Positions 28,218-41,852 of a stretch of DNA of 64,000 nucleotides are shown one piece after another. Position 1 is the first letter of the stretch. Each line of letters opens with the position of its first letter. The DNA comes from Rhodocytophaga rosea (lineage in GTDB: Bacteria; Bacteroidota; Bacteroidia; Cytophagales; 172606-1). The notes beneath the pieces were generated by a model. That model was not told the DNA's origin. It did not search any database and was given only the letters and a program-made list of their open reading frames with translations. The stretch spans positions 8,780,501 to 8,844,500 of the forward strand of contig NZ_CP048222.1 in the NCBI RefSeq assembly GCF_010119975.1, given 5' to 3'. The translations under genes and the position numbers were made by a program.

Positions 28218-29093
28218 CTAAGCATGTTTACTGGCATAAGCTTTCTGGTAATCCAGAGGACTTTTGCCGGTGATGGCCTTGAAGTTTTTATGAAAACAGG
28301 TGAAGTTATTAAATCCGCTTTCATAACAAAGTTGCTTTACACTCATTTGTTCATCCAATAGCAGTTTACACGCATAACCAATTCTAATCTCTGTTAAAAA
28401 CTGTGAAAATGGTTTGCCTGCCCTCGATTTAAAATACCGGCAGAATGAACTGGGAACAAGCCCGGCTACGCAAGCAATTTCTTCTAAAGCAATCTTTTGC
28501 TTGAAATGCTTCAGGGTATACTCGTAAATAGCATTGATGCGCTCATTTTCTGCCGGCGAAAAATTAGATTGGAACCCTATGGAAGAAAGCACTTGTGCTT
28601 CTTGTGAACCAGCAATGGCCAGTAAACATTCCATCAGGTAAATAATGCGGTAAGATCCCTGTGAGTAGTATATTTTTTCTATGTGTTTTCCGACCAGAGG
28701 GTTAGCCTGGCTGGAAAGGAGAATTCCTCGTTTCGCCTTTTCTAATAAAGATTTTAATGACTTGTTTTCAGGTAGATTCATAAACCGGTCGCCCCAGAAA
28801 GTTTCTGTAAAATGAATCACTGTTGAGTAAGGTGTTTCCTGGCTGTAATCCTCAAAGTACCTATCATCATAACGCCAGTAATGAGGCAGGTTAGCCCCAA
28901 CCAGCACAATATCTCCTGCACTAAACCGCTTAATATGATCGCCTACAAACTGGGTACCGCCTCCCTTATGAAACTGGATCAACTCTACTTCCGGATGGTA
29001 ATGCCAATGGTTATTAATGTTAGGCAATTTATCCTGCCTGACACTAAAGGAATACACAGATCCGGTAGGAATCTTCAACAGCTGGGGTTTCAT
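28218..29093 (-). CDS. AraC-family transcriptional regulator with cupin domain
   Basis: A 291-residue regulator. Residues ~15-90 form a cupin ligand-binding domain (WHYHPEVELIQFHKG and LVGANLPHYWRY, with histidines in the usual places). Residues ~190-285 hold two helix-turn-helix motifs of the AraC type: IALEEIACVAGLVPSSFCRY and VKQLCYESGFNNFTCFHKNF. These regulators usually bind a sugar and activate an adjacent operon. It is divergent from the dehydrogenase/GH95/esterase run, starting 206 bp from it, and is the natural candidate for controlling that run. Intact and of normal length. Confidence 0.93.
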   Translation of the reverse strand: MKPQLLKIPTGSVYSFSVRQDKLPNINNHWHYHPEVELIQFHKGGGTQFVGDHIKRFSAGDIVLVGANLPHYWRYDDRYFEDYSQETPYSTVIHFTETFWGDRFMNLPENKSLKSLLEKAKRGILLSSQANPLVGKHIEKIYYSQGSYRIIYLMECLLAIAGSQEAQVLSSIGFQSNFSPAENERINAIYEYTLKHFKQKIALEEIACVAGLVPSSFCRYFKSRAGKPFSQFLTEIRIGYACKLLLDEQMSVKQLCYESGFNNFTCFHKNFKAITGKSPLDYQKAYASKHA

Positions 29094-29299
29094 ACACTAT
29101 GATATTTATACACGAAAGTTAGATTATCTAAACAAAATGATGTTAAAATAGCTGAATATCTGGATAATTTTTCAGTATATCTTTCTATTGAAATAGTTTT
29201 TCTTTGTATAGTTCTAAATACTGCTGAAAACTTGTGAGTGGCTCCCGGTTACAAAGCCAAAGTCTATTCTGTTAGTAAGTTCATACCTAATTCTTAACC

Positions 29300-30316
29300 A
29301 TGCAAACCCTTGTTTGTACTACGCCAGGTAGTTTTCAATACCGAAAAAGTGAAAAACCTGTTCTTAAACCGGGGAACGCAATTATTAAGATAGCCCGTAT
29401 CGGGGTTTGTGGTACAGATTTGCATGCCTTTGAAGGAACGCAGCCTTACTTCAGCTATCCGCGCATTCTCGGTCATGAAATTGCCGGAGAACTAGTAGAC
29501 GCAGACGGGGCAACTGGTTTTCAAATAGGTGAAACCGTAACGTTTATACCCTACCTCAACTGTGGACAGTGCATTGCCTGCCGTTCGGGTAAATCCAATT
29601 GCTGTGTAAACCTACAGGTAAGTGGGGTTCACATAGATGGCGGCATGGTAGAGTATCTTTCTATACCCTCCTACGCACTTGTACATGGTCAGGGCATGCC
29701 ACTTGATGCTTTAGCGCTGGTAGAACCGCTGGCTGTTGGCGCACATGGAGTTCGCCGGGCTGCTATTGAGCCAGGCGAATTTGTACTGGTGGTGGGTGCA
29801 GGCCCGATTGGTTTAGGCACCATGGAATTTGCCCGGATAGCCGGAGGAAAAGTAATTGCACTTGACATAAATGAAGGGCGTCTCCAGTTCTGTAAAGAAA
29901 GACTGAAGGTAGATCACATTGTTAATGCATCTTCTCCGGATGTGCTTCAGCAATTAAAAGAAATTACCAATGGCGATATGCCCACCGTGGTCTTTGATGT
30001 AACGGGAAGTTTAAAAGCGATCAATCAGGGATTTCAATATATGGCACATGGGGGCAGGTATGTGTTAATCGGCTTGCAGAAAGGCGAAATATCTTTTTCT
30101 CACCCGGAGTTTCATAAACGGGAAGCCACCTTGATGAGTAGCCGTAATGCCACCAGGCAGGACTTTGCCCATGTGATAGCTGCTATGCAAAAGGGAGAGA
30201 TCAATCCCACAACCTATATCACGCATAGGGTACCTTTTGATAAGGTAGCTGACGAATTTAAATCCTGGCTGAATCCGGCTAGTGGTGTAATTAAAGCTAT
30301 GATTGAGATGCCCTAA
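29300..30316 (+). CDS. Zinc-dependent sugar-alcohol/polyol-type dehydrogenase (MDR family)
   Basis: A 338-residue medium-chain dehydrogenase. The catalytic zinc ligands are Cys37 (GVCGTD), His59 and Glu60 (LGHEIAG). The structural zinc site is the four-cysteine lobe within CGQCIACRSGKSNCC (88-102). The NAD-binding Rossmann motif is VVGAGPIGLG near 168-177. The sequence most resembles sorbitol, L-idonate and L-galactonate-type dehydrogenases acting on sugar derivatives. As first gene of the run containing a GH95 fucosidase it may oxidise L-fucose, L-galactose or a product of these, which is inference from context. It starts 206 bp from the divergent AraC gene. Confidence 0.88.
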   Translation: MQTLVCTTPGSFQYRKSEKPVLKPGNAIIKIARIGVCGTDLHAFEGTQPYFSYPRILGHEIAGELVDADGATGFQIGETVTFIPYLNCGQCIACRSGKSNCCVNLQVSGVHIDGGMVEYLSIPSYALVHGQGMPLDALALVEPLAVGAHGVRRAAIEPGEFVLVVGAGPIGLGTMEFARIAGGKVIALDINEGRLQFCKERLKVDHIVNASSPDVLQQLKEITNGDMPTVVFDVTGSLKAINQGFQYMAHGGRYVLIGLQKGEISFSHPEFHKREATLMSSRNATRQDFAHVIAAMQKGEINPTTYITHRVPFDKVADEFKSWLNPASGVIKAMIEMP

Positions 30317-30393
30317 AGAGGGCAATCTGTTAACTATAATAAACTACCATTTAAAAAGATATTCATGCCTAAACCTACTAATACCTTCAAATA

Positions 30394-32853
30394 ATGAAGC
30401 ATTTGATTTGTTTGTTTTTACTCTCGATTGCAACTTCAGGCTTTTCCCAGAATACCCCAGGCTTAAAACTTTGGTATGATACACCTTCTGGTACTACCTG
30501 GGAAAATGCTTTGCCTATTGGGAATGGCAGGCTGGGTGCTATGGTCTATGGAAATGTGGAAAAGGAAACCATTCAGCTCAATGAACACACCGTTTGGTCT
30601 GGCAGCCCTAATAGAAATGATAATCCGGACGCCTTGGCGGCATTGCCCCAGGCTCGGCAGTTGATTTTTGATGGCAAACAAAAAGAAGCTGAAGACCTGG
30701 CTAATAAAAGCATCCTTACCAAAAAATCGCATGGACAGCTATTTCAGCCGGTTGGCAGCCTTCACCTGACATTTAATGGACATGAAACCTATACCAATTA
30801 CTTCCGGGAGCTGGATATTGAACGGGCGGTAGCTAAAACAACTTATACAGTAGGTGGAGTGACGTATACACGGGAGATATTAACGTCTTTTCCCGATCAG
30901 GTTGTTGCTATGCAACTAACGGCAAATAAACAGGGTAGTCTTTCGTTTTCTGCTTCATTCTCTACACCTCAGACGAACGCTCAAATTAAAGCTACTTCAA
31001 AAAACGAACTAACCATTTCTGGCACCACTTCTGACCATGAAGGAGTAAAAGGTATGGTAAAATTCAAAGGCATAGCCCGTATTAAAGTTGATGGAGGAAG
31101 CCTATCTTCCAATGACAGCACGATTCTAATAAAAGGTGCCAACACAGCAACTATTTATATTTCCATTGCCTCTAATTTTAATAATTACAAAGACATTAAC
31201 GGCGATGAGCAGGCAAGAGCGGCTACCTATCTCGAAAAAGCCTATGGTAAATCTTATAAGGCTATTCTTAGTCCTCACATAGCTGCTTACCAGAAATACT
31301 TCAACCGCGTAACATTGGACCTCGGCACTACTGAAGCAGCTAAGCTTCCTACTGACCAGCGCTTGAAAAATTTCCGTACCGCAAACGATCCTCAGCTGGT
31401 TACTTTGTACTATCAGTATGGTCGGTATCTGCTCATTTCTTCTTCGCAACCCGGTGGACAGCCAGCCAATCTGCAAGGCATCTGGAACCATCGGATGAAA
31501 CCACCCTGGGATAGTAAATACACCATCAACATCAACGCCCAGATGAATTACTGGCCGGCTGAAAAAACCAACCTTTCTGAACTGCATGAACCTTTTCTGC
31601 GAATGGTAAAAGAACTGTCGGAGGCTGGGCAGGAAACAGCCAGGGTGATGTATGGAACCAGAGGATGGATGGCCCATCACAACACCGATATCTGGCGCAT
31701 TACTGGACCTATTGATGGCGCTCTCTGGGGAATGTGGGTAGCAGGTGGCGGCTGGACCAGTCAGCATTTGTGGGAACATTATTTGTATAATGGAGATAAA
31801 AAATTTCTGGCATCCGTTTATCCCATTTTAAAAGGGGCAGCCACGTTTTATGTAGATTATCTGGTAGAACATCCCAAATATAAGTGGCTGGTGGTTACTC
31901 CAGGCACTTCTCCTGAAAACGCCCCCAAAGCCCACGGCGAGTCTTCGCTGGATGCCGGTACAACTATGGACAATCAGATTGCTTTTGATGTCTTCAGTAC
32001 AATGATCAGGGCGGCAGAAATTTTAAAACAAGATGCAGCATTTATAGATACATTGAAGCAAATGCTCAGCCAGCTACCGCCTATGCATATTGGTCAGTAT
32101 GGCCAGTTGCAGGAATGGCTGGAAGATATTGATGATCCAAAAGACAATCACCGCCATATCTCGCATTTGTATGGTTTATTTCCCTCTAATCAGATCTCTG
32201 CCTACCGAACACCGGAATTGTTCAGTGCGGCTAAAACAACGCTGATTCACCGGGGCGATGTATCAACTGGCTGGAGTATGGGATGGAAAGTGAATTGGTG
32301 GGCCAGAATGCAGGATGGAAATCATGCCTATCAATTAATCCAAAATCAACTCACGCCCTTAGGAACGAATCCGGGCGGAGGAGGAACCTACAACAACCTG
32401 TTTGATGCACATCCACCTTTTCAGATTGATGGCAACTTTGGTTGTACATCCGGTATAACAGAAATGCTCATGCAAAGTGCCGATGGGGCCATTCATTTAC
32501 TTCCTGCATTACCCGATGTCTGGCCTACAGGCAGCATTAGTGGAATACGGGCACAAGGTGGTTTTGAAGTGGTGACTATGCAATGGAACGGGGCAAAACT
32601 AACAAAGGTAGAAATCAAATCTACGCTTGGTGGAAACCTGCGCCTGCGGGTTCCAAATGCCTTACAACTAAGCAAAGGAGGAGCGTTGAAAAATGCCTCC
32701 GGACAAAATCCCAATCCGTTCTATTTCACCGAATCTACTCCGGCTCCTGTTATTTCCGACAAAGCCAATGTGACAGCTCTGAGATTGAAAGAAACCTTGC
32801 TTTATGATATCCCTACGCAACCTGGCAAAGTGTATACCCTGATAGCTCAGTAA
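30394..32853 (+). CDS. Glycoside hydrolase family 95 (alpha-L-fucosidase/alpha-L-galactosidase)
   Basis: An 819-residue secreted enzyme (signal peptide MKHLICLFLLSIATSGFS). The N-terminal super-sandwich domain starts LWYDTPSGTTWENALPIGNG, the GH95 hallmark. The (alpha/alpha)6 catalytic barrel contains the paired-asparagine motif NINAQMNYWPAE (~residues 375-390) that activates water, the general acid Glu in TPGTSPENAP (~508), and the conserved DGNFGCTSGITEML (~679). GH95 enzymes invert and remove alpha-1,2-linked L-fucose or alpha-linked L-galactose from xyloglucan, mucin or hemicellulose side chains. Its neighbours are a sugar dehydrogenase and a row of carbohydrate esterases, consistent with debranching a decorated plant glycan. 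Confidence 0.94.
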   Translation: MKHLICLFLLSIATSGFSQNTPGLKLWYDTPSGTTWENALPIGNGRLGAMVYGNVEKETIQLNEHTVWSGSPNRNDNPDALAALPQARQLIFDGKQKEAEDLANKSILTKKSHGQLFQPVGSLHLTFNGHETYTNYFRELDIERAVAKTTYTVGGVTYTREILTSFPDQVVAMQLTANKQGSLSFSASFSTPQTNAQIKATSKNELTISGTTSDHEGVKGMVKFKGIARIKVDGGSLSSNDSTILIKGANTATIYISIASNFNNYKDINGDEQARAATYLEKAYGKSYKAILSPHIAAYQKYFNRVTLDLGTTEAAKLPTDQRLKNFRTANDPQLVTLYYQYGRYLLISSSQPGGQPANLQGIWNHRMKPPWDSKYTININAQMNYWPAEKTNLSELHEPFLRMVKELSEAGQETARVMYGTRGWMAHHNTDIWRITGPIDGALWGMWVAGGGWTSQHLWEHYLYNGDKKFLASVYPILKGAATFYVDYLVEHPKYKWLVVTPGTSPENAPKAHGESSLDAGTTMDNQIAFDVFSTMIRAAEILKQDAAFIDTLKQMLSQLPPMHIGQYGQLQEWLEDIDDPKDNHRHISHLYGLFPSNQISAYRTPELFSAAKTTLIHRGDVSTGWSMGWKVNWWARMQDGNHAYQLIQNQLTPLGTNPGGGGTYNNLFDAHPPFQIDGNFGCTSGITEMLMQSADGAIHLLPALPDVWPTGSISGIRAQGGFEVVTMQWNGAKLTKVEIKSTLGGNLRLRVPNALQLSKGGALKNASGQNPNPFYFTESTPAPVISDKANVTALRLKETLLYDIPTQPGKVYTLIAQ

Positions 32854-32930
32854 TTGAACAGAAGAAGGAATGCCATTTTTGAGAATTGAAAGAGGAAATT
32901 AAATTATATAATTCAAATTTGAATAAACTG

Positions 32931-33440
32931 ATGATAAAAACCTCCCTGATCGTTTGTACCCTATTAATCAATTCCATTGCCTTTGCTCAATCGAACTTCA
33001 GCAGTAAACAAATTGGTATTGGCGTAGTGGTCTCGGATATAGACCGGTCCTTAGACTTTTATGTCAAGGGCATTGGCATGGTAAAAACCGGGAGTTTCAC
33101 GATTAATGAAGATTTTGGCAAACGTTCAGGTCTTACCGACGGAACAGCAGTTTCGGTAACGGTATTAAAGCTGGAAAACAGTCCCGATGCCAATGAATGG
33201 AAGTTGATGAGCTTTGGAAAAAAAGCCAAGCATCCTACTCAGAAAACCATTGGGGATGATACCGGTATGCAGTATATTACCATTCAGGTAAAATCCCTGA
33301 AGCCCATCATCGAAAGATTAAAGCAACAGAAGGTAGCTTTCCTGGGAACTACACCCACCCCACTGAGCAAGGATACACACTTTTTATTGGTGCAAGATCC
33401 GGATGGAAATTTTGTGGAGCTGATCGGGCCCCTTGAATAG
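32931..33440 (+). CDS. Secreted VOC-family (glyoxalase fold) protein
   Basis: Start placed at the ATG at 32931, which gives a signal peptide MIKTSLIVCTLLINSIAFA; an upstream TTG at 32886 would bury it behind 15 polar residues. The 169-residue product is a single vicinal-oxygen-chelate unit with GIGVVVSDIDRSLDFYVKGI in the first half and FLLVQDPDGNFVELIGPLE at the end. The final Glu is a usual metal ligand. VOC proteins include glyoxalase I, dioxygenases and binding proteins. Export is unusual for the fold, and the location between a fucosidase and an esterase suggests a sugar-linked role in the periplasm; the activity is unknown. Confidence 0.8.
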   Translation: MIKTSLIVCTLLINSIAFAQSNFSSKQIGIGVVVSDIDRSLDFYVKGIGMVKTGSFTINEDFGKRSGLTDGTAVSVTVLKLENSPDANEWKLMSFGKKAKHPTQKTIGDDTGMQYITIQVKSLKPIIERLKQQKVAFLGTTPTPLSKDTHFLLVQDPDGNFVELIGPLE

Positions 33441-33498
33441 AATAATGAAACAAACATCTTTATACCCAGTGATCTGGCTGACCTGTTCCTAAATACAT

Positions 33499-34665
33499 AT
33501 GCTTATGCAAACACCTTTATTTATCCGCTTAGCAGCTTTCTTATTGCTTTTCCTGGCTAAGGCTTCGTTCGCGCAGCCACCCCGAGGTCCTTTGGTTGTA
33601 TCGCCGCAGGTGAATGCCGACAAAACCGTTACCTTTCGCTATCTGGCTCCATCTGCACAGCAAGTTCTGCTCAATGGGGGGCAGTTTGGATCTTCGGCAG
33701 TGCCCATGGCCAAAGATACTTCCGGTATCTGGAGTGTAACCGTGGGTCCAGTTAAGCCGGATATTTATCCGTATAGTTTTCAGGTGAATGGCGTTACCGT
33801 AATGGACCCGGCCAATGTAGCGTTCTTCCCTAACGAACGGTTTAAAGCCAGTCTGGTGGATGTGCCGGGCGATACACCTCTGGTGCATGCCCTGAAAGAT
33901 GTTCCGCATGGCACCGTTTCGTATGAATATTATCCTTCAGTTTCCGGCACCACCGGATCGCTGGTGATTTACACGCCGCCTGGATATACTAAAAACACTT
34001 CACAAAAATACCCGGTATTTTACCTCATCAGCGGCACAACCGATACGGAAGAAACCTATTTTAAAGTAGGCAAAACCAACTTCATTCTGGATAATCTGAT
34101 TGCCGAAGGCAAAGCCAAACCCATGATCATTGTGATGCCTTATGGCAACATTGCCGCCAGGGTAGCCGAGCAAACCGGAAAACCCAAACCTGCCGACCCA
34201 GTGGTAAGGGACGATGCGGAAGCGGTGAGCCGGGCCAAAGCGTTTGAAACGGATTTGTTAACTAATGTAATCCCCTATGTAGAGAAAAATTACCGCACAA
34301 TCAATAATCGTGATAACCGGGCTATTGGCGGCTTTTCCCGCGGTGGCGGACAAACCTTACGGGCCGCTTTTGGAAATATGGACAAGTTTGCCTGGGTATG
34401 CAGTTACAGTTCGTATTTGTCACCCCAGGAAATGGACCGCAACTTTCCGCAGATCGGTGCAAACTCAGCAAACACCAACAAGCAATTCAAACTGCTGTGG
34501 GTAAGTGTAGGCAGTGAAGATTTCCTATACAAAGGAACCCTTGAATTTATGGACTACCTGAAGGCAAAGAATGTGAATTTTAAAAGCCTGATCACGGATG
34601 GTGGGCATACGTGGATGAATGTTAAAAAGTACCTGGCCGAAACTGCTCCCTTGCTTTTTAAATAA
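33499..34665 (+). CDS. Secreted esterase (CE1/enterochelin-esterase type) with CBM48-like domain
   Basis: A 388-residue exported protein. Signal peptide 1-25, an early-set/CBM48-like sandwich at ~30-115 (TVTFRYLAPSAQQVLL, DTSGIWSVTVGPVKPDIYPY), then an alpha/beta hydrolase. The elbow is GGFSRGGGQ, Ser280; Asp341 in VGSEDFLY and His370 in DGGHTWMN complete the triad. A small oddity is YLISGTTDTEE where the paralogues have [11 protein letters not shown], so the oxyanion-region His-Gly is changed to Ser-Gly. The architecture is typical of acetyl/feruloyl esterases acting on plant xylan or pectin side chains. It is the first of four related esterase genes here and lies 17 bp before the ThuA-like gene. 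Confidence 0.9.
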   Translation: MLMQTPLFIRLAAFLLLFLAKASFAQPPRGPLVVSPQVNADKTVTFRYLAPSAQQVLLNGGQFGSSAVPMAKDTSGIWSVTVGPVKPDIYPYSFQVNGVTVMDPANVAFFPNERFKASLVDVPGDTPLVHALKDVPHGTVSYEYYPSVSGTTGSLVIYTPPGYTKNTSQKYPVFYLISGTTDTEETYFKVGKTNFILDNLIAEGKAKPMIIVMPYGNIAARVAEQTGKPKPADPVVRDDAEAVSRAKAFETDLLTNVIPYVEKNYRTINNRDNRAIGGFSRGGGQTLRAAFGNMDKFAWVCSYSSYLSPQEMDRNFPQIGANSANTNKQFKLLWVSVGSEDFLYKGTLEFMDYLKAKNVNFKSLITDGGHTWMNVKKYLAETAPLLFK

Positions 34666-34682
34666 AAAATCTGATCGGGCCT

Positions 34683-35621
34683 ATGAAAACTAAATCAATT
34701 CTTGGCGCTTGTATAGTTATCGTTCTTTCGGGCTTTTATTCAAATTTCAGTTTTACCCAGCAAGCGAATCGTATCGATGTTTTAATTGTTGATGGATTTA
34801 GCAATCACGACTGGCAACAAACTACTGCAGTAACGAAGTGGATACTGGAAGGAAGCGGGCGTTTTAAAGTATATATTTCGACCATTCCTTCTGATAGCAT
34901 TGCGCGGAAAGATTGGAGGCCTGAATTTAACAAATATGACGTAATCGTCCAGAATACCAACAATATACAAAATCAGCGTTTGCGATGGCCCAGACAGGCA
35001 GAACAGGAACTGGAAGCCTATGTAAAAAACGGAGGAGGGTTATATATTCTTCACTCGGCCAATAATGCATTTCCGCATTGGAAAGAGTACGATAAAATGA
35101 TTGGGATGGGCTGGCGGCAAAAAAATGGAGGCTATGCATTGGAAATTGATGCAGACAAAAAAATCGTCCGTATTCCACCAGGAGAGGGGGAGGGCACCGG
35201 TCATGATGACAGATTTAATGCCGTCATTCAGATTCTCAACCGGCATCCGATCAATAAAAATTATCCTGACCAATGGCAAACAGCCAATACCGAAGTCTAT
35301 TATTTTCCACGAGGTCCAGCCGAAAACATGACGGTATTATCCTTTGCCTATGATAGTACTGGTACCCGCAAAATGTGGCCAGTCGAATGGACAGTTAATT
35401 ATGGGAAGGGACGCGTATACAATTCAAGTTTGGGTCACCTTTGGAAAGGCGAAGTTTATCCCCCAGCGTACCGGTGTATCGGGTATCAAACTACCGTAAT
35501 CAGGGTTACGGAATGGCTGGCAACGGGTAAAGTAACGTATCCTGTACCTGCTGATTTTCCCACAAAAGATTCACAGAGCCTGAGAAGCGAACAGGAATTT
35601 ATAAACTCAGGCAAACACTAA
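34683..35621 (+). CDS. ThuA-like domain protein, secreted
   Basis: A 312-residue protein with signal peptide (MKTKSILGACIVIVLSGFYS). It matches the ThuA family of class I glutamine-amidotransferase-like folds: RIDVLIVDGFSNHDW near the start, LEAYVKNGGGLYILHSANNA in the middle, then HPINKNYPDQW, and the terminal MWPVEWTVNYGKGRVYNSSL with GHLWKG. Members are abundant in Bacteroidota glycan clusters and are named after a trehalose-utilisation gene, but the reaction is not established. It starts 17 bp after an esterase gene and is followed by another, so it belongs to the same operon. Confidence 0.88.
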   Translation: MKTKSILGACIVIVLSGFYSNFSFTQQANRIDVLIVDGFSNHDWQQTTAVTKWILEGSGRFKVYISTIPSDSIARKDWRPEFNKYDVIVQNTNNIQNQRLRWPRQAEQELEAYVKNGGGLYILHSANNAFPHWKEYDKMIGMGWRQKNGGYALEIDADKKIVRIPPGEGEGTGHDDRFNAVIQILNRHPINKNYPDQWQTANTEVYYFPRGPAENMTVLSFAYDSTGTRKMWPVEWTVNYGKGRVYNSSLGHLWKGEVYPPAYRCIGYQTTVIRVTEWLATGKVTYPVPADFPTKDSQSLRSEQEFINSGKH

Positions 35622-36737
<1,116 letters not shown>

Positions 36738-36774
36738 ATGAGACAGGCAATATTAATGAATCCACATCCCGTGA

Positions 36775-37929
<1,155 letters not shown>

Positions 37930-37960
37930 TTGCACTATGTTATAGGAATGAATAATGAAT

Positions 37961-38043
37961 ATCGAACAAGGAATCTTGAATGTAAAAGGAGGTACCTCGA
38001 AATTGGCTTCGCCGAACTCACGTTTCGAAGCTCCTTGTTCGAT
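37961..38043. repeat. Palindromic REP-like intergenic repeat
   Basis: ATCGAACAAGGA at 37961-37972 is the exact reverse complement of 38032-38043. The interior has further near-palindromic pieces (GGTACCTCGAAATTGG against GGAGCTTCGAAACG), giving a long imperfect hairpin. The sequence around it, AATGAATAATGAATATCGAAC, has the look of short dispersed repeats I associate with Bacteroidota chromosomes. In the rest of 37930-38404 the plus strand around 38090-38307 can be read as GYIEWWMHKRGLSGPGGEK and onward to a stop, possibly a degraded membrane-protein fragment; it has no start and is uncertain. Confidence 0.55.
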
Positions 38044-38377
38044 GTTCTTCTGTTCTTTTCTTAATAATTCTTAAATAAAAACCGAAATTCGCATTTTCCG
38101 ATAACAGCTTATGCAGGAGCCACCTTATACAATCTTTGGGTCAGCATTGCCCATGAGCGAGCGGGTTATATAGAGTGGTGGATGCATAAGCGGGGCCTCT
38201 CCGGCCCAGGAGGAGAAAAGCAGTTATGCACAAAATTAGTTTTGCTAAGTATCCTGATTTTTCATATGGTTATAACCTCATTTGTAAACAAAATTGAAAG
38301 CGATGTCTGAAACGGCCTTACAATCCGGCTACCTTCAGGTAACCTAATCGCATTGAGTAATCATTCCAGGCAAGTAA

Positions 38378-40342
<1,965 letters not shown>

Positions 40343-40418
40343 AGAATACACTTTGATACGAGGCGTACATCAAAACAAAAACCACTGAATATGCTAATAA
40401 TGAAAGGGGCTGTATACT

Positions 40419-41237
40419 TTAATTTCTGAAGGAAGAAGGGCTTCAGCTGGTATGCTTTTTAAAGAAGTGGTTGAAATTGACCGCATCTTCAAAACCCAGC
40501 ACATAACTGATCTCAGAAAGATTCCAGTTGCTATGCCTGAGAAGCATTTTGGCCTCGTTGGCTAAGCGCTCTGCAATGTGCGTAGTAGTGGTTTTTCCTG
40601 TGGTCAGTTTCAAGGCACAGTTTAAATGGTTCACATGCACCGACTGTTGCCTGGCATAATCATTTGGAGAACGCAGCTTGAAATCTTTATTTTTTGTGTC
40701 AATAGGAAACTGCCTTTTCAGAAGCTCTTTAAATACCGAGGCATTCCGGGCATTGGCATCCATATTTTAAGCAAGGGTTCAGAGGGTTTCAGTTTCAGGG
40801 CATAATGTACCAGCTCGGCCACATAATTGCGGATAAGGTCAAATTTAAATGCATATTCAGAGCCCACTTCCAATTTCATTTTTTGAAGATCTGGCTAACT
40901 GCTTTTTCCTGTACCCTGGTTAAAACATAACTCGGTTTTCCGCCCCAGCTAAACATAGGCAGGTCACGGATATTTCCCTTATATCGTTCGGTGAAGAAGG
41001 GTTCCCGGTAAATACAGAAATAGCCGTCGGCCTTTTCACTCAACACCTCGAACTTGTAAGGTACATCCGGGCTGAAAAAATCAGCGTTGATCCGGAAACT
41101 TCCATGGTTTTCTCTGCATAGTGATACAGATAATTTCCTCTCATGGGGGCAATTTTAAAAAAATCCCTGCGTCTTTTTTGTACCTGCGTCTCCGTTAAGC
41201 AGTCTTCAAAATCAAATAGTCTGAATGGTTCATTCAT
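40419..41237 (-). pseudogene. Decayed AraC-family regulator
   Basis: The pieces in three frames make one AraC protein of ~270 residues. It starts MNEPFRLFDFEDCLTET and RRRDFFKIAPMRGNYLYHY, passes through PDVPYKFEVLSEKADGYF and IRDLPMFSWGGKPSYVLT, then KLEVGSEYAFKFDLIRNYV, and ends in the helix-turn-helix region with HIAERLANEAKMLLRHSNWN and ISYVLGFEDAVNFNHFFKKH. Single-base losses in homopolymers break it at 41075-41080, 40879-40884 and near 40764-40767. An in-frame TGA follows HTS just before SPSSFRN and the stop at 40419-40421. With four lesions, at least one of them a substitution, it is probably a true pseudogene. Confidence 0.85.
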
Positions 41238-41523
41238 TAATTCATGCCCTTGATAGTTTTTTTTTAACTGTTGCGGTAAAACAAGAGCAAAGATTCAGGT
41301 TTCTCCATACTCAGGTGAGCTTGATAAAAGAAATACAGCTATTTGTAACATAGCAGCAGGTAAGGCTGAGTGTTAAGTATAGCGTATTTTTCTGGCAAGC
41401 TCACTTGAATCAACCCTTTAATTGCCTTATGATAATGACTGTACAGGCTTGAAATCTTATTAACATATATTCATTTGTTTAAATAATGAGTGAATGGTGG
41501 TTTGTTGAAATGTGTATTGATTG

Positions 41524-41850
41524 TTAGCGATTTATAGCATTACCTACTGACTGTATGACGAATTGTTTTGTGAAGTCTTTTATGAATATGTCATCCTCTT
41601 CGGCTTTCCTTTTGGTGAGCAGCAGTTGTGCATATTTTCCGGCAGGGTAACGAAACTTGTCGCTGTTATCATTGGCTGCCTGGTAGATCATTTCTACAAT
41701 AACTGAGGCAGGTGAGGTCTCTTGTTGAGAAGGACCAAATCCCTGAAACATCGACTGAACCAGACTTTGATATTAGGTTAGCGTTTCATCGTTGCTGAAC
41801 TCAAAATAATATCCTAATTGCCCTACTTGCCCATAGTTTAGATAATCCAT
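41524..41850 (-). pseudogene. C-terminal remnant of a short-chain dehydrogenase/reductase
   Basis: The frame carries the end of an SDR protein: FEFSNDETLT, a stop codon, YQSLVQSMFQGFG, then ETSPASVIVEMIYQAANDNS and KFRYPAGKYAQLLLTKRK, ending in IKDFTKQF. This matches the C-terminal substrate-lid region of classical SDRs of ~280 residues. The Rossmann N-terminal half, with the GxxxGxG and YxxxK motifs, is absent. A TAA stands where a glutamate codon is expected. It begins immediately beyond the SusD1 stop, so the SusCD locus may have inserted here and cut the gene. The AraC remnant lies ~290 bp downstream in the same direction; AraC and SDR genes often pair. In 41238-41523 I see nothing else. 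Confidence 0.7.
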
Positions 41851-41852
41851 TT

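Noticed and set aside
31126-31779. 217-codon open frame antisense to the GH95 gene
   Set aside because: It lies entirely within a well-supported GH95 gene, has no recognisable motif and has the composition of a shadow frame.
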